A stretch of DNA of 50,209 nt, taken from contig NZ_LOHF01000032.1 in the NCBI RefSeq assembly GCF_002158995.1, forward strand, positions 1-50,209. Direction: 5' to 3'. The notes under the pieces are model-generated. The model did no database searches. It saw only the letters and a program-made list of their open reading frames with translations, and was not told where the DNA came from. The position numbers and the translations under genes were made by a program. Of this stretch, positions 36,075-45,051 are shown one piece after another; the stretch's first letter is position 1, and every line of letters starts with the position of its first letter. This DNA is from Pseudomonas caspiana. Its GTDB lineage: Bacteria > Pseudomonadota > Gammaproteobacteria > Pseudomonadales > Pseudomonadaceae.

Positions 36075-38654
36075 TTAGATGCGAGTTTGCAGTGCATATA
36101 ACAACTCTAATGCCTGACGAGGCGTGACATCGTCGAGTTTTGCTCTGGAAAGCTCTTCAAGCACCGGATGCGGCAGGCTGGCGAACATGTCGCTTTGCAT
36201 GGGCGCAGCCGGTTTACCTGCCTTGGGACGAGGCTGTTCGTGGGGCAGGCTGGTGGTCTCCAGCCGGTGTAGATGCTCTTTCGCCCGGGCGATGACGTTG
36301 GCTGGAACCCCCGCCAACTGGGCCACGGCCAGGCCATAGCTCTGACTGGCCGGGCCAGGCAGCACCCGATGCAGGAACACGATTCGCTCGTTGTGCTCCG
36401 TTGCATTGAGGTGCACGTTGGCGACCAGAGGTTCGCTTTCGGGCAGCACTGTCAGCTCGAAATAGTGCGTAGCGAACAGCGTATAGGCGCGCAGTTGGGC
36501 GAGACATTCTGCCGCAGCCCAGGCCAGTGACAGACCGTCGAAAGTGCTGGTGCCGCGTCCGACCTCATCCATCAACACCAGACTGCGATCGGTGGCGTTG
36601 TGCAGGATATTGGCTGTTTCGCTCATCTCCACCATAAAGGTCGAACGTCCCCCGGCCAGGTCATCGCTGGAACCGATACGGGTGAAAATCCGGTCAACCA
36701 GCGATAACTCACAACTTGCCGCCGGCACGAAACTGCCGATATGAGCCAGTAACACGATCAACGCGGTCTGGCGCATGTAGGTGGATTTACCGCCCATGTT
36801 CGGGCCGGTAATGACCAGCATGCGAGTCTTGTCATCCAGATCAAGATCGTTGGCCACGAAGGGCGAGGTCAGGACCTGTTCCACCACCGGGTGACGGCCT
36901 TGATCGATACGCATGCAAGGTTCATCGACGAACTTGGGGCAATTCAGATCAAGATTCAGGGCGCGTTCGGCCAGGTTGCTCAATACGTCTAGCTCGGCCA
37001 GTGCCGAAGCGGTGTCCTGCAAAGGTGCGAGATGACCAATCAGGTCTTCAAGCAACGCTTCGTACAACATTTTTTCCCGAGCCAGCGCACGGCTTTTTGC
37101 TGACAGCGCCTTGTCTTCGAATTCCTTCAGTTCGGGAGTGATAAAGCGCTCGGCGCCTTTCAGCGTCTGGCGACGGATGTAATCCGCAGGAGCCTGCTCG
37201 GCCTGCTTGCTTGGCAGCTCGATGAAATAACCGTGAATACGGTTGTAGCCGACTTTCAGATGCGCCAATCCGGTACGCGCTTTTTCACGGGCCTCAAGAT
37301 CAATCAGGAACTGCCCGGCGTTTTCACTCAGCGATTGCAGTTCGTCCAGCTCGGCGTCGTAACCGGTCTTCAAAACGCCGCCATCGCGGATCACCGCTGG
37401 CGGGTTGTCAATAACAGCTCGTTGCAGCAAGTCGGCCAGTTCGGGATACACACCGGTGGTCTGCGCCAGCTGTTGCAGATGTGGCGTTTCAAGCTCGGTC
37501 ATTGCCACTTGCAGTTCCGGCAATGCGCTCAATGCGTCGCGCAAGCGGGCCAGATCCCGTGGTCGGGCGTTGCGCAGGCCGATGCGGGCAAGAATTCGTT
37601 CGATGTCGCCGATTTCTTTCAGTTGCGGTTGCAGATTCTCGAAGCGATAACGTTCCAGTAGGCACGTTATCGATGATTGGCGGGCCTTGAGAATCGACAG
37701 GTCGCGCAGGGGGCGATTCAGCCAGCGAGTCAGCAGGCGCGTGCCCATGGCGGTCTGGCAGCGGTCAACGACCGATTGCAGGGTGTTGTCGCGGCCACCG
37801 GCAAGATTGGTGTCCAGTTCAAGATTGCGTCGCGTCGCGCCATCGAGGATGACTGTGTCATCAAGACGTTCGTGTCGCAGGCTGCGCAGGTGCGGCAGGG
37901 CAGTGCGCTGGGTTTCCTTGGCATAGCCCAGCAGGCACCCGGCAGCGCCTATCGCCAGAGTCAGGTTCTCGCAGCCAAAACCTTTCAGGTCTTGCGTGGA
38001 GAATTGCTGGCAAAGGCTTTTCAGGGCCGAGTCACGCTCGAAATCCCACGGTGCACGGCGGCGTGCGCCACGGCGTTTTTCCGCAGGAAGGCCCTGTGGC
38101 CAGTCATCCGGGATTAGCAGCTCCACGGGATTGATGCGCTCAAGTTCGGCCAGCAGGTTTTCCCAGCCCTTGATTTCCAGCACGCTGAAATTACCACTGG
38201 TGATGTCCATCACCGCGAGGCCAAACAGGCGTTCGTCACCCAGAACGGCTGCGATCAGATTGTCGCGACGCTCGTCGAGCAAGGCTTCATCGCTGACGGT
38301 GCCGGGGGTGATGATGCGCACCACCTGGCGGTCTACCGGGCCTTTGCTGGTCGCCGGATCGCCGACCTGTTCGCAGATGACAACGGATTCACCGAGCTTC
38401 ACCAGCTTGGCCAGATAGCCCTCAGCGGCGTGATACGGAATGCCGCACATGGGAATGCTTTGACCGGCGGACTGGCCCCGAGCTGTCAGGGTGATGTCCA
38501 GCAATTTGGCGGCTTTCTTCGCGTCTTCGTAAAAGATTTCGTAGAAGTCGCCCATGCGATAGAACATCAACTGGTCAGGATGCTGATTCTTCAGCCGCCA
38601 GTACTGTTGCATCATCGGAGTGTGTGAAGAGAGATCGGAAATTGCTTTATTCAT
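36075..38654 (-). CDS. mutS: DNA mismatch repair protein MutS
   Basis: Recognises base mismatches and small loops and recruits MutL. The 859-residue protein has the mismatch-contact motif MFYRMGDFYEIFYEDAKKA near residue 30 with the conserved Phe-x-Glu, the clamp and lever helices in the middle, and the ATPase Walker A ITGPNMGGKSTYMRQTALI near residue 610, followed by LVLMDEVGRGTSTFDGLSL. I start at 38654 (MNKAISDLSSHTPMMQQYW). The open frame five codons longer lacks support. The ribosome site is weak. Confidence 0.97.
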   Translation of the reverse strand: MNKAISDLSSHTPMMQQYWRLKNQHPDQLMFYRMGDFYEIFYEDAKKAAKLLDITLTARGQSAGQSIPMCGIPYHAAEGYLAKLVKLGESVVICEQVGDPATSKGPVDRQVVRIITPGTVSDEALLDERRDNLIAAVLGDERLFGLAVMDITSGNFSVLEIKGWENLLAELERINPVELLIPDDWPQGLPAEKRRGARRRAPWDFERDSALKSLCQQFSTQDLKGFGCENLTLAIGAAGCLLGYAKETQRTALPHLRSLRHERLDDTVILDGATRRNLELDTNLAGGRDNTLQSVVDRCQTAMGTRLLTRWLNRPLRDLSILKARQSSITCLLERYRFENLQPQLKEIGDIERILARIGLRNARPRDLARLRDALSALPELQVAMTELETPHLQQLAQTTGVYPELADLLQRAVIDNPPAVIRDGGVLKTGYDAELDELQSLSENAGQFLIDLEAREKARTGLAHLKVGYNRIHGYFIELPSKQAEQAPADYIRRQTLKGAERFITPELKEFEDKALSAKSRALAREKMLYEALLEDLIGHLAPLQDTASALAELDVLSNLAERALNLDLNCPKFVDEPCMRIDQGRHPVVEQVLTSPFVANDLDLDDKTRMLVITGPNMGGKSTYMRQTALIVLLAHIGSFVPAASCELSLVDRIFTRIGSSDDLAGGRSTFMVEMSETANILHNATDRSLVLMDEVGRGTSTFDGLSLAWAAAECLAQLRAYTLFATHYFELTVLPESEPLVANVHLNATEHNERIVFLHRVLPGPASQSYGLAVAQLAGVPANVIARAKEHLHRLETTSLPHEQPRPKAGKPAAPMQSDMFASLPHPVLEELSRAKLDDVTPRQALELLYALQTRI

Positions 38655-38917
38655 CAGGTAGTTAGGCAAGTTCGTGAGAAAGATGGGGCAAATTCGGAGG
38701 CGTGCCTGCCACCCCCTTGGGGCTAACAGGTCGGTAAATCCGTACGTTTTGCGATGGGCACAAGATTAACACGCGAGGCTTCGTGACGCAGGTCCGCTGC
38801 GAGACGGCTTATTCGTCACGGCGCGTTTCCATGCGCCCACAGATTTGAAATCGGCGTATAGACTTTGCTGCGTCGCCTCTCAATCCTGAGCAGGCATTTA
38901 TAAAAAAGGAATTTTAT

Positions 38918-39049
38918 ATGGCTAACAAACGTGGAAGGGATTCGGAAACCGGGCGGTTCATTCCCGTCGAAGAGGCTCGTCGTCGCCCCAGGGAGACGAC
39001 CGTCGAAACCATCAAAAAACCGCACTGCCCGAAATCCACAGCCAAATGA
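38918..39049 (+). CDS. Conserved-context small basic protein, 43 residues
   Basis: ATG at 38918 preceded by AAAAAAGGA opens a 43-codon frame: starts MANKRGRDSETGRFIPV, ends KPHCPKSTAK, stop TGA 39047-39049. It is rich in Arg, Lys and Glu with a single Cys and no membrane segment. P. aeruginosa has a short hypothetical gene (PA3619) at this place between mutS and the cinA-type gene, which supports a real gene. A perfect 11-bp hairpin follows nine bases after the stop. Function unknown. Codon use looks like neighbouring genes (GGCG, CGTC-rich). Confidence 0.7.
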   Translation: MANKRGRDSETGRFIPVEEARRRPRETTVETIKKPHCPKSTAK

Positions 39050-39057
39050 TTAATCAA

Positions 39058-39084
39058 AGGAGCGGTCGCAATCCGACCGCTCCT
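39058..39084 (+). terminator. Hairpin after the 43-codon gene
   Basis: AGGAGCGGTCG at 39058-39068 pairs perfectly with CGACCGCTCCT at 39074-39084. The T-run is poor, so it may be a Rho-assisted end or a repeat-like hairpin. Confidence 0.55.
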
Positions 39085-39164
39085 GCTTGCAGCATCAATG
39101 CGGTCGTGTACGGTGACGGTTTGTCTGGCTTCTTGTTAACTGCCTTTCTACAAGGAAAAGCATT

Positions 39165-39665
39165 TTGGATGAAATCACCCGGCTTGCCGCGACCCTTGGC
39201 AAGCAACTGCAATCAATCAACGCTCAGGTGACTACCGCCGAATCCTGCACAGGCGGCGGAATTGCCGAGGCGATCACCCGCATACCCGGTAGCTCTGCCT
39301 GGTTTGAGGCCGGCTATGTCACGTACTCCAATCACCAGAAAACCCTTCAGTTGCAAGTCCCGGCTGAGTTTTTTGCTCGTGTCGGGGCGGTCAGTGAAGA
39401 GGTGGTGCGCGCCATGGTGTCGGGTTCCCAGCGTCATAGCGGAGCACGGTTTGCCGTGGCGGTCAGTGGTGTCGCCGGGCCGGATGGCGGGTCGGCCGAT
39501 AAACCGGTTGGCACTGTCTGGCTGTGTTGGGGGGTAGGTGAAAAGTTGATTTCCCGGCGCGAGCAGTTCGCCGGAGACCGTGACGAGGTGCGCCGACAAA
39601 CGGTGAAAGCCGCGCTAGAGGGGCTGATCCTGCTTGCTGATGCAGAAATACCAACTCAGGGGTAG
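39165..39665 (+). CDS. pncC: Nicotinamide-nucleotide amidohydrolase PncC (CinA C-terminal type)
   Basis: Deamidates nicotinamide mononucleotide to nicotinate mononucleotide in NAD recycling, including NMN released by DNA ligase. The 166-residue protein is the stand-alone CinA C-terminal domain, with TTAESCTGGGIAEAIT near residue 22, WFEAGYVTYSNHQK, and AVSGVAGPDGGSADKPVGT. The start is a TTG at 39165 with AAGGA at good distance, giving MDEITRLAATLG. No nearby ATG fits. It is often labelled cinA and lies just before recA, as in many bacteria. Confidence 0.93.
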   Translation: MDEITRLAATLGKQLQSINAQVTTAESCTGGGIAEAITRIPGSSAWFEAGYVTYSNHQKTLQLQVPAEFFARVGAVSEEVVRAMVSGSQRHSGARFAVAVSGVAGPDGGSADKPVGTVWLCWGVGEKLISRREQFAGDRDEVRRQTVKAALEGLILLADAEIPTQG

Positions 39666-39692
39666 GCGCGCGCTCAACCCTGTGGAATAATA

Positions 39693-39708
39693 CTGTCTAC
39701 TTATACAG
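39693..39708. promoter_or_regulatory. LexA (SOS) box of recA
   Basis: CTGTCTACTTATACAG has the LexA form CTG-N10-CAG and lies 51 bp before the recA ATG, beside the -10-like TAATAC at 39688-39693. Repression by LexA with induction after DNA damage is expected. Confidence 0.85.
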
Positions 39709-39758
39709 GTGTTGTGGCCGTCAGGCCCCTAATTGAATTTGATTACGTGAGGACTTCA

Positions 39759-40823
39759 ATGGACGACAACAAGAAGAAAGCCTTGGCTGCGGCCTTGGGT
39801 CAGATCGAGCGTCAATTCGGTAAAGGTGCCGTAATGCGCATGGGTGACCATGACCGCCAGGCGATTCCTTCTATTTCCACCGGTTCGCTCGGCCTGGACA
39901 TCGCGCTGGGTATTGGCGGTTTGCCGAAAGGCCGTATCGTAGAAATCTACGGTCCGGAATCTTCCGGTAAAACGACGCTGACGCTTTCGGTTATCGCCCA
40001 GGCCCAGAAAATGGGTGCAACTTGTGCGTTTGTCGATGCCGAGCACGCTCTCGATCCTGAATACGCAGGCAAGCTGGGCGTCAATGTTGACGACCTGCTG
40101 GTTTCGCAGCCAGACACCGGCGAGCAGGCACTGGAAATCACCGACATGCTGGTGCGCTCCAACGCCATCGACGTGATCGTCGTCGACTCCGTTGCCGCTC
40201 TGGTGCCAAAGGCCGAGATCGAAGGCGAAATGGGTGACATGCACGTGGGTCTGCAGGCTCGTCTGATGTCTCAGGCGCTGCGCAAGATCACCGGCAACAT
40301 CAAGAACGCCAACTGCCTCGTTATCTTCATCAACCAGATCCGTATGAAGATCGGTGTGATGTTCGGTAGCCCGGAAACCACCACCGGTGGTAACGCACTG
40401 AAGTTCTACGCTTCGGTACGTCTGGATATTCGTCGTACAGGTGCAGTGAAAGAGGGCGACGAAGTCGTCGGTAGCGAAACCCGTGTCAAGGTCGTCAAGA
40501 ACAAGGTGGCTCCGCCGTTCCGTCAGGCTGAGTTCCAGATTCTTTACGGTAAGGGTATCTACCTCAATGGCGAGATCATTGATCTGGCCGTGCTGCATGG
40601 TTTCGTAGAGAAATCCGGTGCCTGGTATAGCTATCAAGGCAGCAAGATCGGTCAGGGTAAAGCCAACTCGGCCAAGTTCCTGGCGGATAACCCGGAAGTC
40701 GGCGCCACGCTCGAGAAGATGATTCGCGAGAAGCTGCTGACCCCAGGTGTAGATACCAAGTCTGAAGCCTCTCGTGCACCAGCGCCAGCTGATGACATGG
40801 CCGAAGCTGACGTTGATATCTGA
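39759..40823 (+). CDS. recA: Recombinase RecA
   Basis: ATP-dependent strand-exchange protein and coprotease for LexA. The 354-residue product has Walker A GPESSGKTT at residues 65-73, Walker B VIVVDSVAAL, and the conserved LVIFINQIRMKIGVMFG segment, with the acidic C-terminal tail DDMAEADVDI. ATG at 39759 has GAGGA upstream. The frame is open upstream to 39714, across the downstream part of the promoter region, so that extension is not used. recX follows after 5 bases. Confidence 0.98.
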   Translation: MDDNKKKALAAALGQIERQFGKGAVMRMGDHDRQAIPSISTGSLGLDIALGIGGLPKGRIVEIYGPESSGKTTLTLSVIAQAQKMGATCAFVDAEHALDPEYAGKLGVNVDDLLVSQPDTGEQALEITDMLVRSNAIDVIVVDSVAALVPKAEIEGEMGDMHVGLQARLMSQALRKITGNIKNANCLVIFINQIRMKIGVMFGSPETTTGGNALKFYASVRLDIRRTGAVKEGDEVVGSETRVKVVKNKVAPPFRQAEFQILYGKGIYLNGEIIDLAVLHGFVEKSGAWYSYQGSKIGQGKANSAKFLADNPEVGATLEKMIREKLLTPGVDTKSEASRAPAPADDMAEADVDI

Positions 40824-40828
40824 TAGAC

Positions 40829-41296
40829 ATGTCAGCGGTACTTGATACACCCGTCGCCGTAAGGCGCACCGCAATGGACCTGCTCGCACGACGCGAGCAC
40901 GGTCGTGTCGAGCTGACGCGCAAGCTGCGTCAGCGCGGCGCAACTCCTGAACTCATCGAACCTGCCCTCGACCGTCTCGTGGAAGAAGGGCTGCTGTCCG
41001 AAGCCCGCTATCTCGAAAGTTTTGTCTCTTACCGTGCACGTTCGGGCTACGGTCCTGCGCGTATTCGTGAGGAGCTGAACCAGAGAGGGCTGCAACGGGC
41101 GGAAGTCGAGCAGGCGATTCGGGAGTGCGGCTTCAATTGGCAGGAAAAAATGCACGAAACCTGGCAGCGCAAGTTTGCCGGGCAGTTGCCAGTGGATGCG
41201 CGGGAGCGCGCCAAGCAAGGGCGGTTTCTGAGTTACCGAGGTTATCCAATGGATATGATCGGCCGCTTGTTAAGCGGCCGTGGTGAGGATGACTGA
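40829..41296 (+). CDS. recX: Regulatory protein RecX
   Basis: Inhibits RecA filament extension and keeps recombination in check. The 155-residue helical protein contains tandem three-helix units with LLARREHGRVELTRKLRQRG near the start and RARSGYGPARIREELNQRG in the second repeat. It is cotranscribed with recA, the standard arrangement. Its stop lies three bases from the stop of the convergent LOG gene. Confidence 0.95.
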   Translation: MSAVLDTPVAVRRTAMDLLARREHGRVELTRKLRQRGATPELIEPALDRLVEEGLLSEARYLESFVSYRARSGYGPARIREELNQRGLQRAEVEQAIRECGFNWQEKMHETWQRKFAGQLPVDARERAKQGRFLSYRGYPMDMIGRLLSGRGEDD

Positions 41297-41299
41297 TTC

Positions 41300-42415
41300 T
41301 CAGGTCTCTTTTGAAGACTCTGATTGCCGGGTCTTCAACTCTGCTGTTGGCTGAACCCAGTTTTCTTGCAGGTTTATATAATCTACCAATTCCCGTAAGC
41401 GCCCTTGGTTGCGTCCGCTGAAGGTAAACACCAGGCGCGTCAGATGGCTGAAATCCGCTTCGTGCTCTTCACCCTGATAGGCGTGTTGCTGGAAATCTTC
41501 AGCCAGACGCAGATCGGCGAAGGCTTCCTGCATATGTGCAATGGCCTGCTCGGTAAGCGGGTGATGCATGCGAATAATGAATTTATTCTTCAGCCAACGG
41601 CTTGAATGGAAATTGTTGTAAAACTGATGGATCTCCTCAACGGCTTCTTCCGCGCTGTAGACCAGACGCATTAGCTTCATGTCGTTGGGCAAGATGTAGC
41701 GATTGTCTTCCAACTGGTTTTTGATGAAATCCAGTGCGCTCTGCCAAAAGCTTCCGCCCGGCACATCCAGTAGAACGATAGGCACTAGTGGACTTTTGCC
41801 CGTCTGAATCAGCGTCAGCACTTCAAGCGCTTCATCCAGCGTGCCGAAACCACCAGGGCAAAGCACCAGTGCATCGGCTTCCTTGACGAAGAACAGCTTG
41901 CGGGTAAAGAAGAAGTGGAAGGGCAGTAAATTTCCGGTCCCTTCGACCGTGGCGTTGGCGTGCTGCTCGAATGGCAGGGTGATATTGAAGCCCAGGCTGT
42001 GATCAAGCCCGGCGCCTTCGTGGGCCGCAGCCATAATGCCGCCACCGGCACCGGTAATGACCATCAGATCTGCTTTGGCCAGCAGTCCGCCAAGCTCTTT
42101 GGCCAGCGCATACAGTGGATGCTCAACCGGCGTGCGCGCCGAGCCAAATACCGTCACCTTGCGACGTCCGCGGAATTGCTCAAGCACTCGAAAGGCGTTG
42201 TCCAGTTCGCGCAAGGCTTGCAGAGTGATTTTTGCGTTCCAGCGATTGCGGTCATCCTGAGCCATGCGCAGCACGGTCAGTATCATGTCGCGATAGAGCG
42301 GAAGGTTCGGGCTGTTGGGGGCTACCAGATTGATCTGTTCCTCGATCTTGCTGGTGAGGTCATTGCCGTTTTTTTCAAAGTGGCTGCTTAACAGGTCATT
42401 GGGTACATAAGGCAT
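41300..42415 (-). CDS. LOG-family (TIGR00730-like) Rossmann-fold protein
   Basis: 371 residues with a central LOG/lysine-decarboxylase-like domain: VTVFGSARTP, ITGAGGGIMAAAHEGA and the diagnostic CPGGFGTLDEALEVL. Family members hydrolyse nucleoside 5'-monophosphates to base and ribose phosphate; despite old naming they are not decarboxylases. Here the core is flanked by about 85 N-terminal and 130 C-terminal residues, somewhat like PpnN (YgdH) proteins. The exact substrate cannot be read from sequence. Start at 42415 (MPYVPNDLLSSHF) has GGAG upstream. Tail-to-tail with recX. Confidence 0.85.
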   Translation of the reverse strand: MPYVPNDLLSSHFEKNGNDLTSKIEEQINLVAPNSPNLPLYRDMILTVLRMAQDDRNRWNAKITLQALRELDNAFRVLEQFRGRRKVTVFGSARTPVEHPLYALAKELGGLLAKADLMVITGAGGGIMAAAHEGAGLDHSLGFNITLPFEQHANATVEGTGNLLPFHFFFTRKLFFVKEADALVLCPGGFGTLDEALEVLTLIQTGKSPLVPIVLLDVPGGSFWQSALDFIKNQLEDNRYILPNDMKLMRLVYSAEEAVEEIHQFYNNFHSSRWLKNKFIIRMHHPLTEQAIAHMQEAFADLRLAEDFQQHAYQGEEHEADFSHLTRLVFTFSGRNQGRLRELVDYINLQENWVQPTAELKTRQSESSKET

Positions 42416-42714
42416 TAAGGGCTTCTCCGTGCGCGAAATCATCGCTCCAGCCCGCACCGTAGTCTGAAGCGTGACGCTTATTCCAATTCGATAATGTGCC
42501 TAGCCTGCCTGGAACTGGCAACGTTTGTTTATGGCATCAAATTTCAGCTGGGCAAACTGAGGGACGTGGGCGGATGGAAGAGAGGGCACACAGAGGACTG
42601 GCGGGCAGTGACTAAAAATCTGTAGGAGCTGCCGAAGGCTGCGAATATCTGCGTGTAAGAAATAACACTTTCGCAGCCTGCGGCAGCGCCCACATGACAA
42701 ATCTTGCTATGTCC
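42416..42714. other. Intergenic region with one REP element
   Basis: Apart from the REP repeat at 42621-42694 I see no gene in this 299-bp gap. It separates the LOG gene start from the end of the secreted-protein gene, both on the minus strand. Confidence 0.5.
42621..42694. repeat. REP-type inverted repeat
   Basis: Left arm TGTAGGAGCTGCCGAAGGCT (42621) faces a degenerate right arm ending in TGCGGCAGCGCCCACA (42694). The left arm is nearly identical to those at 19757 and 49573. Confidence 0.85.
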
Positions 42715-43125
42715 TTACTTCTTGACCGAGCAGTCGCTGGCCTTGAAGACCTGGCTGGTCACCGGGCGGTTGGTCTTGTATTCGGTGAATTGATACTTCA
42801 GTACCGCACCTTTGGTCATCAACTGGCGATAGCCGTTGTTGTGGCAAACACTGTTACCTAATTGATTGCGGACCGCATCGGGGTTGGCGCGCATTTGCTG
42901 GGCCTGGCCTTCACGAACACTCAAATGATTGATCAACTGGTTGCCTTCAACCGTATAGCCCTGATCAAGAATGTCCTCATTGATGGCCCGTGGCGTGCCG
43001 ACGCTGCTTTCCTTCGCAACTTTTTCGAGCATTTTGCTCAGTTCGAAATCCTGCTTCGACGCCGCTTGGGCGAAGAATGGGGCGGCGAGCAGCAGCGTGA
43101 GGGTGGGGACGGTAAGGCGCAGCAT
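42715..43125 (-). CDS. Secreted protein of the QSregVF family (PA3611-like)
   Basis: 136-residue precursor with a clear signal peptide (MLRLTVPTLTLLLAAPFFAQA) and a small soluble domain with two Cys residues, in NSVCHNNGY and ASDCSVKK, that could form a disulfide. Composition and the position a few genes from recA and the DTW gene match P. aeruginosa PA3611, a periplasmic or secreted protein placed in Pfam as a putative quorum-sensing-regulated virulence factor. The biochemical role is unknown. Start has GGAGA five bases upstream. Confidence 0.7.
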   Translation of the reverse strand: MLRLTVPTLTLLLAAPFFAQAASKQDFELSKMLEKVAKESSVGTPRAINEDILDQGYTVEGNQLINHLSVREGQAQQMRANPDAVRNQLGNSVCHNNGYRQLMTKGAVLKYQFTEYKTNRPVTSQVFKASDCSVKK

Positions 43126-43363
43126 TAATTTCTCCTGATTCAGTGACTGGCCCGTTGGACCGGTGACTTGGACGTATGTTCAGCAGGCAGCAGAGCTGGA
43201 TGCGCGTGAATGGGGGAGAAGTATAAGGATGACGGGCAGTGAAAGCGATTCGTCCATCGACAGTGCGGGCGGGGAGGGGCGCAGCTCTGATAAACTGCGC
43301 GGACTTTTCAGCCCTCCGAGTTATCGCAGTGTTCACGCTCTCCTTTCACCGACGCATGCCTTC

Positions 43364-44074
43364 ATGAGCCACGCTGTTTCTCGTCTGCGCGACCGCCGAC
43401 TGGCGCAGAGTACCAAGCCGTTTATTGCCCGCGGGTCACGCGCCCCTCGTTGCAATCAGTGCCGGGTCATTCCCGATTACTGTCTGTGCGGGTGGAAGCC
43501 CTATGTGGCTGCAAACTCCGCCATGTGCCTGCTGATGTATGACACCGAGCCGCTGAAGCCAACGAACACCGGCTGGTTGATTGCGGATGTGATCGACGAT
43601 ACCCATGCCTTTGGCTGGTCACGTATAGACGTTGACGAGCAATTGCTGGCGCTGCTGGATGATCCGCAATGGCAGCCTTACATTGTCTTTCCCGGCGAGT
43701 TTGTTGCTCCGGAACGGGTGGTCAATCGAGTCGTCCAGGAGGAGGGCAAGCGCCCGTTGTTCATTTTGCTGGACGCAACCTGGACCGAAGCGCGAAAGAT
43801 GTTTCGCAAGAGTCCTTACCTGGAACGTTTTCCGGTGCTCAGCCTTGAGCCGGAACAAATGTCTCGCTACCGCTTGCGGCGCTCCAAGCGTGACGATCAT
43901 TTCTGTACGGCCGAAGTGGCTGCGCTGTGCCTCGAGCTGGCTGGAGATACGCAGGCCAGTGGTGTGCTGGATGCCTATCTGGATGTATTTACCGCTCACT
44001 ATCTCGGGGCGAAGTATCAAAAAGCCATTGATTCGGACGATGTGTCGCACACTCATCTAAAGGCTTTTCTTTGA
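43364..44074 (+). CDS. tapT: DTW-domain tRNA-uridine aminocarboxypropyltransferase
   Basis: Transfers a 3-amino-3-carboxypropyl group from S-adenosylmethionine to U47 of some tRNAs (acp3U), by homology to E. coli TapT/YfiP. The N-terminal zinc-knuckle-like CNQCRVIPDYCLCGW is near residue 26 and the name-giving motif is LLDATWTEARKMF near residue 139. I start at ATG 43364 (MSHAVSRLRDRRLAQ, 236 residues). The frame is open back to 43163, with another ATG at 43229 after AAGG, but that part is non-conserved in character. Substrate is inferred from family. Confidence 0.85.
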   Translation: MSHAVSRLRDRRLAQSTKPFIARGSRAPRCNQCRVIPDYCLCGWKPYVAANSAMCLLMYDTEPLKPTNTGWLIADVIDDTHAFGWSRIDVDEQLLALLDDPQWQPYIVFPGEFVAPERVVNRVVQEEGKRPLFILLDATWTEARKMFRKSPYLERFPVLSLEPEQMSRYRLRRSKRDDHFCTAEVAALCLELAGDTQASGVLDAYLDVFTAHYLGAKYQKAIDSDDVSHTHLKAFL

Positions 44075-44320
44075 AGGGATAATCTCGCGCTGCGAGTTAC
44101 CCGCAGATAAGCGCACAATAACCGCTATTTGCGGTCGGGTTAATGCTTGACCACCCCGGTTTCGCTGGGCATGCTGGCGCCGCATAAAGAGCCGGACACG
44201 TGTTTTTTGAAACGTCGGGTTCGCGCTGTGTGTAGTAGCAACAAGCGTTTGCTGGCATCTGCCGATGCCTTGCTGGGTGCTGAATGGATCGGCACTCACT
44301 TATGAGTACAGGAACACCCC

Positions 44321-44971
44321 ATGACTTACGAAATCCTGATTGCCGATGACCATCCGCTGTTTCGCAGCGCGTTGCATCAGGCGTTGAGCCTTGGCCTTGG
44401 CCCGGATGTGAGGTTGGTGGAAGCCGATAGCATCGCTCAGCTGGAAACCCGGCTGGGTGAGAAAGCTGACTGGGATCTGGTGTTGCTGGATTTGAACATG
44501 CCGGGTGCCTATGGTTTTTCCGGTCTGGTGCTGTTGCGCGGGCAATATCCACAGATTCCGGTGGTGATGGTGTCGGCGCAGGAAGAAGCGGCGATTGTCG
44601 TCAAATCCCGGGAGTTTGGAGCCAGTGGTTTCATTCCCAAGTCCAGTCCGCTGGAGACTATTCAAAAGGCCGTGCGTACGGTTCTTGAGGGAGATGTCTG
44701 GTGGCCGCCGCAGGTCAACGAAATCGTCAGCGTTTCTGATGAAGCCAAGGCTGCTAGCGCTGGTCTGGCCAGTCTGACGCCTCAGCAGTTCCGCGTACTG
44801 ACCATGGTCTGTGAAGGGTTGCTGAACAAACAGATTGCCTATGAGCTGACCGTTTCTGAAGCAACGATCAAGGCCCATGTCACGGCGATTTTCCGCAAGC
44901 TTGGAGTTCGCACCCGGACCCAGGCCGCGTTGCTTTTACAACAGCTGGAATCCATTTCTCCGAACGGATAA
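44321..44971 (+). CDS. erdR: LuxR-type response regulator ErdR (CrbR)
   Basis: NarL/FixJ-family regulator, 216 residues. The receiver domain has the acidic pair ADDHPLF near residue 8 and the phospho-acceptor Asp in LVLLDLNMPG near residue 55. The C-terminal LuxR helix-turn-helix contains LTPQQFRVLTMVCEGLLNK and SEATIKAHVTAIFRKLGV. In Pseudomonas the gene at this place (PA3604) is ErdR, also called CrbR, acting with the kinase MxtR/CrbS encoded elsewhere to switch on acetate and ethanol use (acs and others). No kinase gene is adjacent. The 246 bp upstream hold no gene I can see. Confidence 0.88.
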   Translation: MTYEILIADDHPLFRSALHQALSLGLGPDVRLVEADSIAQLETRLGEKADWDLVLLDLNMPGAYGFSGLVLLRGQYPQIPVVMVSAQEEAAIVVKSREFGASGFIPKSSPLETIQKAVRTVLEGDVWWPPQVNEIVSVSDEAKAASAGLASLTPQQFRVLTMVCEGLLNKQIAYELTVSEATIKAHVTAIFRKLGVRTRTQAALLLQQLESISPNG

Positions 44972-45051
44972 TCCAGGGCGCTGCAGGCGTTCACATTTTT
45001 TTGATCTGTCCTGAATTAGCTTCCATCATCTTTTTGCACAGCAGCTTATCT

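Noticed and set aside
43163..43363. 67-codon extension of the DTW-domain protein
   Set aside because: Low-complexity, non-domain sequence that overlaps the likely promoter; the motif-bearing region starts after ATG 43364. An ATG at 43229 remains a minor possibility.
44075..44320. Possible small RNA upstream of erdR
   Set aside because: No convincing promoter plus terminator pair could be read; hairpins there are short and without T-runs.
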